From assembly GCF_030683065.1 (NCBI RefSeq), contig NZ_JAUXMX010000061.1, positions 107,343 through 171,342 of the forward strand: a stretch of 64,000 nt of DNA, written 5' to 3'. Numbering within the stretch: the first letter of the stretch is position 1; each line of letters opens with the position of its first letter. This DNA comes from Pseudomonas sp. Lineage in GTDB: Bacteria > Pseudomonadota > Gammaproteobacteria > Pseudomonadales > Pseudomonadaceae. Position numbers and translations under genes: made by a program. The notes under the pieces were generated by a model. It did not search any database, was not told where the DNA came from, and was given only the letters and a program-made list of their open reading frames with translations. Shown one piece after another: positions 44,268 through 52,739 of the stretch.

Positions 44268-45611
44268 CTACATCCCCTCCAGCGTTTCCAGTAAGACCTT
44301 CACCTTGGTGATGGACTCCTGGTATTCAGCCTGCCAGTCGGAGTCGGCGACTATCCCGCCACCGCCCCAGCAACTGATCTTCCCGTCTTTGGCCAGCAGG
44401 CTGCGGATGGCGATCGAGCTATCGAGCTCGCCACGCACGTCCATATAGAGCAGCGAGCCGCAATAGAGTGCGCGGCGAGTGGGTTCGAGTTCGTCGATGA
44501 TTTGCATGGCGCGGATTTTCGGTGCGCCAGTGATCGAGCCGCCGGGAAAGCTTCCGGCGATCAGATCCAGGGCGTCTTTACCTGGCGGCAGCTCGCCAGT
44601 GACTGCGCTGACCAGGTGATGCACGTTGGGGTAACTTTCCAGGGCGAACAACTCCGGTACGCGCACCGAGCCGGTTGTGCAGGTGCGGCCGAGATCGTTG
44701 CGCAGCAAGTCGACAATCATCAGGTTCTCGGCGCGATCTTTTAGGCTGGCCAAAAGTGTGTCCGCCTGAGCGGCATCTTGCTCTGGGTCGCTGTCGCGCG
44801 GGCGGGTGCCTTTGATCGGGCGGGTCTCGACCCTGCCTTCGCTGACGCGCAGGAAACGTTCGGGCGACAGACTGATGATTGCGCCGTTATCGGCCAGTGC
44901 CAGATAACCGGAGAAAGGCGTTGGGCACGCGGCACGCAAGGTTTGATAAGCCGTCCAGGGCGCGCCCTGATAGGTGCTGCGAAAACGCTGGGCAAAGTTC
45001 ACCTGGTAGCAGTCACCCGCCTGGATGTAAGCCTGGATGCGTTCAATAGCGTGGCGATATTCGCTTTCATCGATATCGGACTGGAACTTTTCCACCAGTT
45101 TGAACGGCAGCGCTGTGTGCGCCTGCGGTGCATCGAACAGTTTGATCAAGCGTTGTTGTTGATCATCGGCCAGCGCCGGATGAAACATCAGCTGACTGGT
45201 GCCCAGCTCATGGTCGCTTATCAAGGCCCAGGCATACAGGCCAAGTTTAGCGTCGCCCAAGCCGAGATCGTCGATGGCCTGTTCGGGCATGGTTTCCAGG
45301 CGCCGGCCGAAATCGTAGCCTAAATAGCCGATCAAACCGCCAGCGAAGGGTAGCGGGCAGTCGTCAGGTGCTGTGGCTTCGCCAAGCGCCGCCAGGTTTG
45401 CGCGCAGGCGCCGGAGAAAGTCATTGCCCGGCTCATCAGGCGCTGGCGTCAGCTCGGTTAACGGCCAGGCGCTGATAAGGTCATAGCGTCCGCGCCCGGC
45501 TGTCGGCCTGCCTGCATCCAGCAACACCGCGCCAGGCGCAGTGCAGACGATACTGAAGTAGACGGCCGGATCGGCACTGTAGGGCAGGGCGTGTATCAGA
45601 CAAGTAGGCAT
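44268..45611 (-). CDS. pabB: aminodeoxychorismate synthase component I
   Basis: PabB converts chorismate and ammonia to 4-amino-4-deoxychorismate for folate. The 447-residue protein has the chorismate-binding motifs SLSPERFLRV, the PabB-type PIKGTRPR with the catalytic Lys, VDLLRNDLGR and GGSITGAPKIRAMQII. PIKGT rather than PIAGT separates it from TrpE. Its amidotransferase partner PabA is not in the window. It shares the chorismate theme with aroC and the DAHP synthase nearby. Confidence 0.95.
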   Translation of the reverse strand: MPTCLIHALPYSADPAVYFSIVCTAPGAVLLDAGRPTAGRGRYDLISAWPLTELTPAPDEPGNDFLRRLRANLAALGEATAPDDCPLPFAGGLIGYLGYDFGRRLETMPEQAIDDLGLGDAKLGLYAWALISDHELGTSQLMFHPALADDQQQRLIKLFDAPQAHTALPFKLVEKFQSDIDESEYRHAIERIQAYIQAGDCYQVNFAQRFRSTYQGAPWTAYQTLRAACPTPFSGYLALADNGAIISLSPERFLRVSEGRVETRPIKGTRPRDSDPEQDAAQADTLLASLKDRAENLMIVDLLRNDLGRTCTTGSVRVPELFALESYPNVHHLVSAVTGELPPGKDALDLIAGSFPGGSITGAPKIRAMQIIDELEPTRRALYCGSLLYMDVRGELDSSIAIRSLLAKDGKISCWGGGGIVADSDWQAEYQESITKVKVLLETLEGM

Positions 45612-45741
45612 ACGGTGCTTTCAGAAGTACGCGGCAGCTGATTGTAGAGCGCTGGCAGGATTCATCCTAGAGCTTCTGTCTGCGCGTCTGTTCGGCGCAG
45701 GTGGTTCGGCGTGCTGCCGTGGGCGAGCAGGCCCGGCTCAT

Positions 45742-46539
45742 CTACCGCATGGCCATCCAGATCAGCAAGCCCGTCTGGAATAGGCAAAACGCTACCAGGC
45801 AGGCGATGGTAAAGCGCAGGCTGCCGTCTTCGCGGCGGAACAGCTCGAGGCGCGACTCCAGTTTGCGTAGCTTTACGTCCTGTTCGCGTAACGCCTGGTC
45901 GGCGTGTTGCAACATGGCTGCCGCATCGAGCAGGTCAACTATCTGCACCTTTTCGCTACGCCAGTCGCTGTTCAGGCTGCTGACCCTGGTCGCACTGTAT
46001 CGGGCTTTGAGTTGCAGGGGGTCGAGGTATTCGACAATAAACCCTTGGGCTTGCAGGCAATGATCGCGGCGCAGGCGGGCGTCTTCGTTAAGGGCGTCCT
46101 TGGCCGGCAGTGCCGCGCCTTCTACTTGGTAATGTGCACAGTGTTGCTGGGCCCAGGCAATGCCCTGGGCCAGCAGAAAGCGCCCCAGGCCGCGATTGGC
46201 CGGCTCTACCAGCAAGCCCTTTTCCGGGCCGAGACGCATCTCCTTGCTGCGGTGATCGATCCAGACCTCCAGCAGGTTCAGCTCCTTGCGCAACTGTATA
46301 CCGGGCAGGTCAAGAGTCAGGCGCAGCAGGCTCTGGCCCTTGGCATGCCGCTCGACCCGGCCCAGCTGCACGAAGCGCAAGGGCCGCGCGCCGGTGTGAC
46401 GGTCGACCGGCAGGGGCGTCAGGCGCAGCAGGCGAAAGTGCTCGGGGGCGAGCTCTGCCCACGCATGAGTTTTCTCGCGTGTAGCTTGCGCTTGGGCAGT
46501 GGCTTCAGGCGCAGCGTCTGGGGAGTTGGTGTCAGTCAT
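45742..46539 (-). CDS. membrane-anchored protein of unknown function
   Basis: A 265-residue protein with an unusual layout: an N-terminal cytoplasmic region of about 185 residues, part of which (LLVEPANRGLGRFLLAQGIAWAQQH) looks like the CoA loop of a GNAT fold; a coiled-coil stretch (about 205-238, ADQALREQDVKLRKLESRLELF); and one C-terminal membrane helix (TIACLVAFCLFQTGLLIWMAM). It is therefore tail-anchored with the domain in the cytoplasm. The ATG at 46539 follows AGGA; the TTG one codon before is less likely. I do not recognise the family. Confidence 0.8.
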   Translation of the reverse strand: MTDTNSPDAAPEATAQAQATREKTHAWAELAPEHFRLLRLTPLPVDRHTGARPLRFVQLGRVERHAKGQSLLRLTLDLPGIQLRKELNLLEVWIDHRSKEMRLGPEKGLLVEPANRGLGRFLLAQGIAWAQQHCAHYQVEGAALPAKDALNEDARLRRDHCLQAQGFIVEYLDPLQLKARYSATRVSSLNSDWRSEKVQIVDLLDAAAMLQHADQALREQDVKLRKLESRLELFRREDGSLRFTIACLVAFCLFQTGLLIWMAMR

Positions 46540-46591
46540 CAAGGCGGTCCTGTGCGCGACATCAGCGCAAGGTATCGCGCTGGTACAGTAC

Positions 46592-47581
46592 CTATCGGCT
46601 GGTTAGCGCATCGCTGGAGGCTGGCGCTGTGCCAATGCCCGTGATGAAGTCGACGATGTGCTCGGTCAGCAGGCGTGCGAGCGGTTGGCGAGCGTTGTTG
46701 TAAGAGGCAAGCTGCGCCTGTACGTCCAGCGGCACAATGCGCAGCGCGTGGTTCATGCTCTCGACTATTACCAGTTGAGCATTCGGCTTGGCGACTTTGA
46801 GCGCGTGGGCATCGGCGACACCGACCTGGATGTCGTGGCTGCCTTGGGCGATTAACGCCGGAATTTTCAGGCCTGCGAAGGCCTCGCTCGGGTTGTGTCG
46901 GAACAGTGAGATCAGGTAGGGCTGCACACTGGGGCGAAACAGCACGAGCAATTCATCCGGCACGTCTTCCGTCGTCTGGCCAGCCAGCAGCGAGTCAAGC
47001 ACCCGATTGCTTTGCGCGAGCAATTTCGGCGGTAGCCGGTAGTGCAGTTGCTCGCGCAGCACCTGGTCGATAGGCCGAGAGCTGCCGGCAATCGAAATCA
47101 GCGCATCGGCATTTGCTATTGGCGCGGCCAGGCTGGCAATCAAGGCGCCCTCGCTGTGACCGATCAGGATCAGGCGACTGAAGGCTGGGTCAGCCTTGAG
47201 TAAATGGCCCCAGGCAGCTACATCAGCGACATACTGCTCGACGCTCAAGTCGCGCTCGTCCGGGGTCGCCGCACGGCTGGCGGCGATCCCGCGTTTGTCG
47301 TAGCGCACGCTGGCGATGCCCTGCTTGGCCAACGCCTGCGCCAGGCGCTTGAGACTGTCGTTGTGTCCGCCGGCGGGGTTGTTGCCATCACGGTCGGTCG
47401 GCCCGGAGCCAGCAATCAGCAGCGCGACAGGGACCGGTTGCGCGCTTTGCGGGCGCAATAACGTGCCATGCAGGATGCCGTGGTCTGTTACCAGGCTGAT
47501 TGGGCGCTGCATGAAGGTATGGGGCGTGGCCTGGCTGAGGCCGGCAAACAAGGTCAGGGTCAACAGCAGAACTCGCAGCAT
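46592..47581 (-). CDS. exported alpha/beta hydrolase
   Basis: A 329-residue protein with a signal peptide (about 1-19, ending SQA) and an alpha/beta hydrolase fold: oxyanion-side GSGPTDRDGN, nucleophile elbow GHSEGA, and late Asp and His in QGSHDIQVG and ESMNHALR. The class is the serine aminopeptidase/dienelactone-like lipase group. The substrate is unknown. The start at 47581 is taken because a signal peptide begins there, though the ribosome site is poor. It is divergent from aroC. Confidence 0.85.
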   Translation of the reverse strand: MLRVLLLTLTLFAGLSQATPHTFMQRPISLVTDHGILHGTLLRPQSAQPVPVALLIAGSGPTDRDGNNPAGGHNDSLKRLAQALAKQGIASVRYDKRGIAASRAATPDERDLSVEQYVADVAAWGHLLKADPAFSRLILIGHSEGALIASLAAPIANADALISIAGSSRPIDQVLREQLHYRLPPKLLAQSNRVLDSLLAGQTTEDVPDELLVLFRPSVQPYLISLFRHNPSEAFAGLKIPALIAQGSHDIQVGVADAHALKVAKPNAQLVIVESMNHALRIVPLDVQAQLASYNNARQPLARLLTEHIVDFITGIGTAPASSDALTSR

Positions 47582-47749
47582 GATAGGTACTGTGGCAGCG
47601 GGAGTAAGTTGGACGTCGCCATCGACATAAGGTTCGAGGATGAACTGGGCTTTCGCCGCAGGTATACTCCCAGCCTTTATTGAGTAAGGGTCTGGTGCGC
47701 ACAAGCGTTGCGTCGGGCCTGGTGCTGATTCCCGCGGAGTATCCTGCAA

Positions 47750-48841
47750 ATGTCCGGCAATACCTACGGCAAGTTGTTTACTGTCACCAGCGCTGGCGAA
47801 AGCCATGGCCCGGCACTGGTCGCCATCGTCGATGGTTGCCCTCCTGGCCTGGAGTTGTCACTGGAAGACATGCAGCGCGACCTTGACCGGCGTAAGCCCG
47901 GCACCAGCCGTCACACCACCCAGCGTCAGGAAGACGACATGGTGGAAATCCTCGCCGGAGTGTTCGAAGGCAAGACTACCGGTTGCGCCATCGGTCTGCT
48001 GATCCGCAATACCGATCAGAAGTCCAAGGATTACTCGGCGATCAAAGATGTTTTTCGCCCGGCTCATGCCGATTACACCTACCACCACAAGTACGGCATC
48101 CGTGATTACCGTGGCGGTGGTCGTAGCTCGGCCCGTGAGACCGCGATGCGCGTCGCCGCCGGCGCCATTGCCAAGAAGTACCTGGCGACCCAGGGCATCG
48201 TGATTCGCGGCTACATGAGCCAGCTCGGTCCGATCGAGATTCCGTTCAAGAGCTGGGACGGTGTCGATCAAAACGCTTTCTTCAGCGCAGACCCAGACAA
48301 GGTTCCGGAGCTTGAGGCCTATATGGATCAGCTGCGGCGCGACCAGGATTCGGTCGGGGCGAAGATCACGGTGGTTGCCGAAGGCGTAATGCCAGGTCTC
48401 GGCGAGCCCATTTTCGACCGCCTGGACGCCGAGCTGGCCCATGCCCTGATGAGCATCAATGCGGTCAAGGGTGTGGAAATTGGCGCCGGTTTCGCCAGCG
48501 TTGCCCAGCGCGGCACCGAGCATCGCGACGAGCTGACGCCTGAAGGTTTCGTGTCGAATAACGCCGGCGGTATTCTCGGCGGCATCTCCAGCGGCCAGCC
48601 GATCGTGGTCCACCTGGCACTCAAGCCGACGTCCAGCATCACCACGCCGGGGCGTTCGATCGATGTCGATGGCAAGCCAGTGGATATCATCACCAAGGGT
48701 CGTCACGACCCCTGCGTCGGCATCCGTGCCACGCCGATCGCCGAGGCGATGATGGCCATCGTGCTGATGGATCACTTGCTGCGTCACCGCGCGCAGAACG
48801 CCGATGTGCGGGTGACCACACCGGTGTTGCCGCAGCTGTGA
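47750..48841 (+). CDS. aroC: chorismate synthase
   Basis: AroC converts EPSP to chorismate with reduced FMN, the last common step of aromatic synthesis. The 363-residue protein has the family signatures GESHGPALVAIVDGCPPG, DYRGGGRSSARET and RHDPCVGIRATPIAEAM. The length is normal. A GGAG ten bases before the ATG is a little far. It is followed by a large inverted repeat and the MFS gene. Confidence 0.98.
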   Translation: MSGNTYGKLFTVTSAGESHGPALVAIVDGCPPGLELSLEDMQRDLDRRKPGTSRHTTQRQEDDMVEILAGVFEGKTTGCAIGLLIRNTDQKSKDYSAIKDVFRPAHADYTYHHKYGIRDYRGGGRSSARETAMRVAAGAIAKKYLATQGIVIRGYMSQLGPIEIPFKSWDGVDQNAFFSADPDKVPELEAYMDQLRRDQDSVGAKITVVAEGVMPGLGEPIFDRLDAELAHALMSINAVKGVEIGAGFASVAQRGTEHRDELTPEGFVSNNAGGILGGISSGQPIVVHLALKPTSSITTPGRSIDVDGKPVDIITKGRHDPCVGIRATPIAEAMMAIVLMDHLLRHRAQNADVRVTTPVLPQL

Positions 48842-48852
48842 CAGCCAGGGCA

Positions 48853-48916
48853 GGTTGGGTTGAGTACAGCGATACCCAACATTGCGCTCCCTGGGTATCG
48901 CTATGTTCAACCCACC
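48853..48916. repeat. long intergenic inverted repeat of the GTTGGGTT type
   Basis: The left arm (48853-48878, starting GGTTGGGTTGA and ending AGCGATACCCA) and the right arm (48892-48916, starting TGGGTATCGCT and ending TCAACCCACC) are near-perfect reverse complements over about 25 bases with a 13-base loop. It lies between aroC and the MFS gene. The outer GTTGGGTT core is shared with the element at 4662-4725. It could stop aroC transcripts, although no T-run follows. Confidence 0.75.
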
Positions 48917-48932
48917 AGGCTGCGGTAAAGCC

Positions 48933-50081
48933 ATGACCCGCGCCTTGCCTTACTGGCGTCTGTCCGGCTTCTACTTTTTCTATTTCGCGCTACTCGGCGC
49001 TACCGCACCGTTTCTGGCGTTGTACTTCGATCACCTGGGTTTTTCCTCCGCACGCATCGGCGAATTGATCGCCATTCCCATGCTGATGCGCTGCATCGCC
49101 CCTAATATCTGGGGCTGGCTGGGCGATTACAGCGGGCAACGCCTGGCTATCGTGCGTTTTGGCGCGATCTGCACGCTGCTGTGCTTTGCCGGCATTTTCA
49201 TCAGCCAGACGTATGCCTGGCTGGCGCTGATCATGGCCCTGCATGCGTTTTTCTGGCATGCCGTGCTGCCGCAATTTGAAGTCATCACCTTTGCCCATTT
49301 AAAAGAGCAGGCCGCGCGCTACAGCAAAATTCGTCTGTGGGGCAGCATCGGCTTTATCGTCGCGGTGGTCGGCTTGGGCAAACTGTTCGAGTTGCTCAGC
49401 CTGGATGCCTATCCCTGGGCGCTGATTCTGATCATGGGCGGTATCGTGCTGAGCAGCTGGTGGGTGCCCAATGCCGAGCCACGCATGCGGCCAGCCATAG
49501 CGGGCGAGGGCGGCTTTATTCAGCAATTGCGTCGCCCTGGCATTCTGGCGTTCTACCTCAGCGTTGGGCTGATGCAGTTGAGCAACGGCCCGTACTACAC
49601 CTTTTTGAGCTTGCACCTGGAGTCGCTTGGCTATTCGCGCGGCCTGATTGGTCAGCTCTGGGCCCTTGGGGTGCTGGCCGAGATTGTATTGTTCATGGTC
49701 ATGGCCCAATTGCTGGCGCGCTATTCACTGCGCACGGTACTGTTGGCCAGCTTTTTGATCACCGCCGTGCGTTGGTTGCTGCTGGGCAATCTGGCCGATC
49801 ATCTGCTGGTGTTGCTATTCGCCCAGTTGATGCACGCGGCAACCTTTGGCAGTTTTCATGCGGCGGCCATCCACTTTGTGCAGCGCAGTTTCGCCGATCG
49901 CCAGCAGGGCCAGGGGCAAGCGTTTTACGCTGCCCTGACCGGGGTTGGCGGCGCCTTGGGTGCGCTTTACTCCGGTTACAGCTGGAACAGCATTGGCCCG
50001 GCCTGGACATTTGCCATCGCCAGTCTGATCGCCTTGGTCGCGGCCATTACGGCCACGCGCATACGCGAGCCGCGACCTTAA
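48933..50081 (+). CDS. MFS transporter, HcaT-like
   Basis: A 382-residue carrier with 12 predicted helices and the family opening YWRLSGFYFFYFALLGATAPFLALYF. The conserved MFS loop is GWLGDYSGQRL. The protein belongs to the HcaT/nucleoside-symporter-like group. The substrate is not known. I chose the ATG at 48933, just after the repeat; an ATG at 48903 lies within the repeat. The next gene, 33 bp away, is the degenerate mtnD. Confidence 0.88.
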   Translation: MTRALPYWRLSGFYFFYFALLGATAPFLALYFDHLGFSSARIGELIAIPMLMRCIAPNIWGWLGDYSGQRLAIVRFGAICTLLCFAGIFISQTYAWLALIMALHAFFWHAVLPQFEVITFAHLKEQAARYSKIRLWGSIGFIVAVVGLGKLFELLSLDAYPWALILIMGGIVLSSWWVPNAEPRMRPAIAGEGGFIQQLRRPGILAFYLSVGLMQLSNGPYYTFLSLHLESLGYSRGLIGQLWALGVLAEIVLFMVMAQLLARYSLRTVLLASFLITAVRWLLLGNLADHLLVLLFAQLMHAATFGSFHAAAIHFVQRSFADRQQGQGQAFYAALTGVGGALGALYSGYSWNSIGPAWTFAIASLIALVAAITATRIREPRP

Positions 50082-50114
50082 TCCGCCTACAGTTAACCAA
50101 CGGGAATTCTGACT

Positions 50115-50660
50115 ATGACCAGCCTGAGCGTATACCACGAGTCTTCTGCCGATCAGCCGAACAAGGTATTGACTCACCTGGAAGATATCGCCAGCACCCT
50201 GGCTGAAGTCGGTGTGCACTTCGAGCGCTGGCAGGCCGTGATGCCGCTGGTTCCAGGCTGCAGCGACGAGCAAGTGCTTGCCGCCTATCGCCCCCAGGTC
50301 GAGCAACTGATGAGCGAGCGCGGTTATGCTGCAGTTGACGTGCTCAGCATGAGCGATGAGCACCCGGACCAAGCCGAATTGCACACCAGATTTCTTGGCG
50401 AGCAGCGGCAAGCGGCGGATCAAGTACGTTTCTTCGTGGTGGGCAGCGGCCTGTTTAACCTGCATATCGACGATTACGTGTATGCCGTGTTGTGCGAGAA
50501 GGGTGACCTGATCGCACTGCCTGCCGGCACCCGGCAGTGGTTCGACATGGGTGAGCATCCGCATTTCGTGATGATCCGCCTGTCCAGCGCTGCTGATGGT
50601 TGGGAGGGCGAGTTAACTGGCGATGATATTGCCAGTCGTTTTCCACGTCTGGATGATTGA
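50115..50660 (+). CDS. mtnD: acireductone dioxygenase homologue lacking all metal ligands
   Basis: The 181-residue protein is a clear MtnD homologue: N-terminal LSVYHES and DQPNKVLTHLEDIASTLAE, then VRFFVVGSGLFNLHIDDYVYAVLCEKGDL and FDMG. MtnD oxidises acireductone in methionine salvage with Fe or Ni bound by His, His, Glu and His (96, 98, 102, 140 in Klebsiella). Here the four matching positions are Gln97, Gln99, Gln103 and Gln141; the codons read CAG, CAA, CAA and CAG. The frame is open throughout and shows no frameshift. It therefore cannot bind the metal in the known way and is likely a pseudoenzyme or has another role. mtnB and mtnC are not adjacent. It has a weak ribosome site. Confidence 0.9.
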   Translation: MTSLSVYHESSADQPNKVLTHLEDIASTLAEVGVHFERWQAVMPLVPGCSDEQVLAAYRPQVEQLMSERGYAAVDVLSMSDEHPDQAELHTRFLGEQRQAADQVRFFVVGSGLFNLHIDDYVYAVLCEKGDLIALPAGTRQWFDMGEHPHFVMIRLSSAADGWEGELTGDDIASRFPRLDD

Positions 50661-50746
50661 GCGATTGTCCGTGGTTGATGTGCCGGCTGAACTCTGGCCA
50701 TCAACGTCTATCCTAGATGGGCAACCCCGCGCACAGGAGTGTCCTC

Positions 50747-50938
50747 ATGGGTTCTACATTTAACGGGCTTATTGGCCTGGCTATCCTGATTCTGAATATC
50801 TGGGCCATCATCAGCATTGTCAAAAGCAGCGCTGAGGTCGGCAAAAAAATTCTCTGGGTGTTGTTGATCCTGTTGCTGCCGGTGATCGGTCTGGTCATCT
50901 GGGCATTGTTGGGGCCGCGTGGCAACGTCCGCTTCTAA
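50747..50938 (+). CDS. two-helix PLDc_N domain membrane protein
   Basis: A 63-residue membrane protein with helices at about 5-25 and 35-55 and the PLDc_N ending VIGLVIWALLGPRG. This short module is the N-terminal membrane part of cardiolipin synthases but stands alone in many bacteria, with no known role. AGGAG lies seven bases before the ATG. The end overlaps the next gene by 20 bases. Confidence 0.85.
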   Translation: MGSTFNGLIGLAILILNIWAIISIVKSSAEVGKKILWVLLILLLPVIGLVIWALLGPRGNVRF

Positions 50939-51506
50939 CGGCGTAGGCCGCCTACTCTGCTGGGGGCTGCTGGCGTGGCTTAGCTTGCCCGTCGCCAGTT
51001 ACGCCAGCGATAACCAGGCATGGGATGCCCTGCGTGAGGGGCGCGCGCTGTTGCTGTTGCGCCATGCCAGCGCGCCGGGCATCGGTGATCCGCCGAGCTT
51101 CCAACTCGGCGATTGCACTACCCAGCGCAACCTCAGTGAGCCAGGTCGCGAGGAGTCCCGACGTTGGGGCGAGTTATTACGCACTCAGCAGATCACGCAG
51201 CCCAGGCTATACAGCAGCCGCTGGTGTCGCGCGCGGGAGACTGCGCAGGCAATGCGCCTAGGGCCGGTTGAACCTTTGCCGGCACTGGATTCCTTTTTCA
51301 CCAGCCGCACGTCAGCCAGTCAACAGACTGCTGAGTTGCTCGTGCAGATCAATAGTTTGGCGCACGGCGCGCCCATGGTGCTGGTGTCTCACCAAGTGAA
51401 TATCACCGCCTTGACCGGCATCTACCCGGCCTCCGGCGAAGGCCTGATTCTGGCTCTGCCGCTTGGCGCTCCTGCTCGGGTGCTGGCGCGTATACCTACG
51501 CCCTAG
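50919..51506 (+). CDS. exported histidine phosphatase family protein
   Basis: A 195-residue protein with a signal peptide (about 1-29) and the phosphoglycerate mutase-like fold: the phosphohistidine loop LLLLRHASAPG (RHG is here RHA), SSRWCRARETAQAM, and the second His in VLVSHQVNI. This resembles Ais-type periplasmic phosphatases of the histidine acid family. The start is a GTG at 50919 that overlaps the PLDc_N gene by 20 bases, with GGGG upstream. The substrate is unknown. Confidence 0.82.
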   Translation: MATSASNGVGRLLCWGLLAWLSLPVASYASDNQAWDALREGRALLLLRHASAPGIGDPPSFQLGDCTTQRNLSEPGREESRRWGELLRTQQITQPRLYSSRWCRARETAQAMRLGPVEPLPALDSFFTSRTSASQQTAELLVQINSLAHGAPMVLVSHQVNITALTGIYPASGEGLILALPLGAPARVLARIPTP

Positions 51507-51806
51507 CAAGCCTCCCGGGTCACGCCCCCTCCCGCTTCAGGGCCATGCCAACGCGCCATTGGCCGTGCGTTTGTCAGCGTCACGCCGGCTTAAAACAGAC
51601 GCTTTACTGGAAGTCGAGCAGGTCACAGGCGTGGCCAGCTGGCTGACTTTTGTGTGTGGCCGTTTTGCTGGAAAAGCAGAATTTATTTAGATAATCCAGC
51701 GATTGGCGATGCTGTGGCGCTAGACTTGCCGTGCTTTGCCCTTGTAGTGAGCGGGGCAGCCCCCATCTCATGAACTCTTCTTTATTTACAGGTGCGTGCA
51801 TTTTCT
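51507..51806. other. 300-bp gap before the ABC exporter genes
   Basis: A 75-codon open frame here has no ribosome site and its composition is not protein-like. The AT-rich stretch around 51660-51700 (TTGCTG, 17 bases, TAGATA, with GCTGGA/TCCAGC arms) may hold the promoter of the ABC genes, but the match is weak. Confidence 0.5.
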
Positions 51807-52739
51807 ATGAGTACTGCTCTGTCCATCCGGCAGTTGACCAAAACCTACGGCAATGGCTTCCAGGCGCTGCATGGCATTGATCTGGATGTAGCCGAAGGTG
51901 ATTTTTTCGCCTTGCTCGGCCCCAATGGCGCCGGTAAATCCACCACCATCGGTATTCTCTCCACGCTGGTAACCAAGACCAGCGGCACCGTCAATGTGTT
52001 TGGCCATGACCTGGACCAGCAGCCTTCGGCGCTCAAACGTTGCCTGGGCGTGGTGCCTCAGGAGTTCAACTTCAACCAGTTCGAGAAAGTCTTCGACATC
52101 GTCGTGACCCAGGCTGGTTATTACGGCATCCCCGCGCGCATCGCCAAGGAGCGTGCCGAGCAGTACCTCAACCAACTCGGCTTGTGGGACAAGCACAACG
52201 TGCCCTCGCGTGAGCTGTCCGGCGGCATGAAGCGGCGTTTGATGATTGCCCGTGCCCTGGTCCATCAGCCGCGATTGCTGATCCTCGATGAGCCTACTGC
52301 GGGCGTCGATATCGAGCTGCGTCGCTCGATGTGGAGTTTTCTCAGCGAGCTGAACCAGCAAGGCATCACCATCATTCTCACCACCCATTATCTGGAGGAG
52401 GCCGAGCAGTTGTGCCGCAACATCGGCATCATCGATCACGGCCGAATCGTCGAGAACACCAGCATGCGCGAGCTGCTGAAGAAGCTGCATGTGGAAACCT
52501 TCCTGCTCGACCTGAAAGAGTCGTTGCTGGTGCCGCCGCACCTGATCGGTTACCCGGCGCACCTGCTCGACCATCACACCCTGGAAGTGCAAATCGACAA
52601 TAACCAGGGCATTACCGAATTGTTTCGCCAGTTGGCGCTGCAGAACATCGAGGTGCTCAGCTTGCGTAATAAAACCAATCGCCTGGAAGAGTTGTTCGTT
52701 TCCCTGGTCGAGAAAAACCTGGCGAAGGTGGCGGTATGA
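51807..52739 (+). CDS. ABC exporter ATPase, YadG type
   Basis: A 310-residue ATPase with Walker A GPNGAGKST, signature LSGGMKRR, Walker B LLILDEPTAGVD and H-loop TTHYLEEAE. Sequence similarity to E. coli YadG runs along the whole length, including NKTNRLEELFVSLVEK at the C-terminus. The ATG at 51807 matches the E. coli start; a GTG at 51792 is possible. It overlaps the permease gene by four bases. The exported substrate is unknown. Confidence 0.93.
   Translation: MSTALSIRQLTKTYGNGFQALHGIDLDVAEGDFFALLGPNGAGKSTTIGILSTLVTKTSGTVNVFGHDLDQQPSALKRCLGVVPQEFNFNQFEKVFDIVVTQAGYYGIPARIAKERAEQYLNQLGLWDKHNVPSRELSGGMKRRLMIARALVHQPRLLILDEPTAGVDIELRRSMWSFLSELNQQGITIILTTHYLEEAEQLCRNIGIIDHGRIVENTSMRELLKKLHVETFLLDLKESLLVPPHLIGYPAHLLDHHTLEVQIDNNQGITELFRQLALQNIEVLSLRNKTNRLEELFVSLVEKNLAKVAV

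Noticed and set aside
50115..50660. A frameshift or sequencing fault as the cause of the missing MtnD ligands
   Set aside because: Reading the codons shows an unbroken frame with correct family sequence on both sides of each ligand position.
51463..51690. 75-codon frame before the ABC genes
   Set aside because: It has no ribosome site, starts inside the histidine phosphatase gene and shows no recognisable motif.
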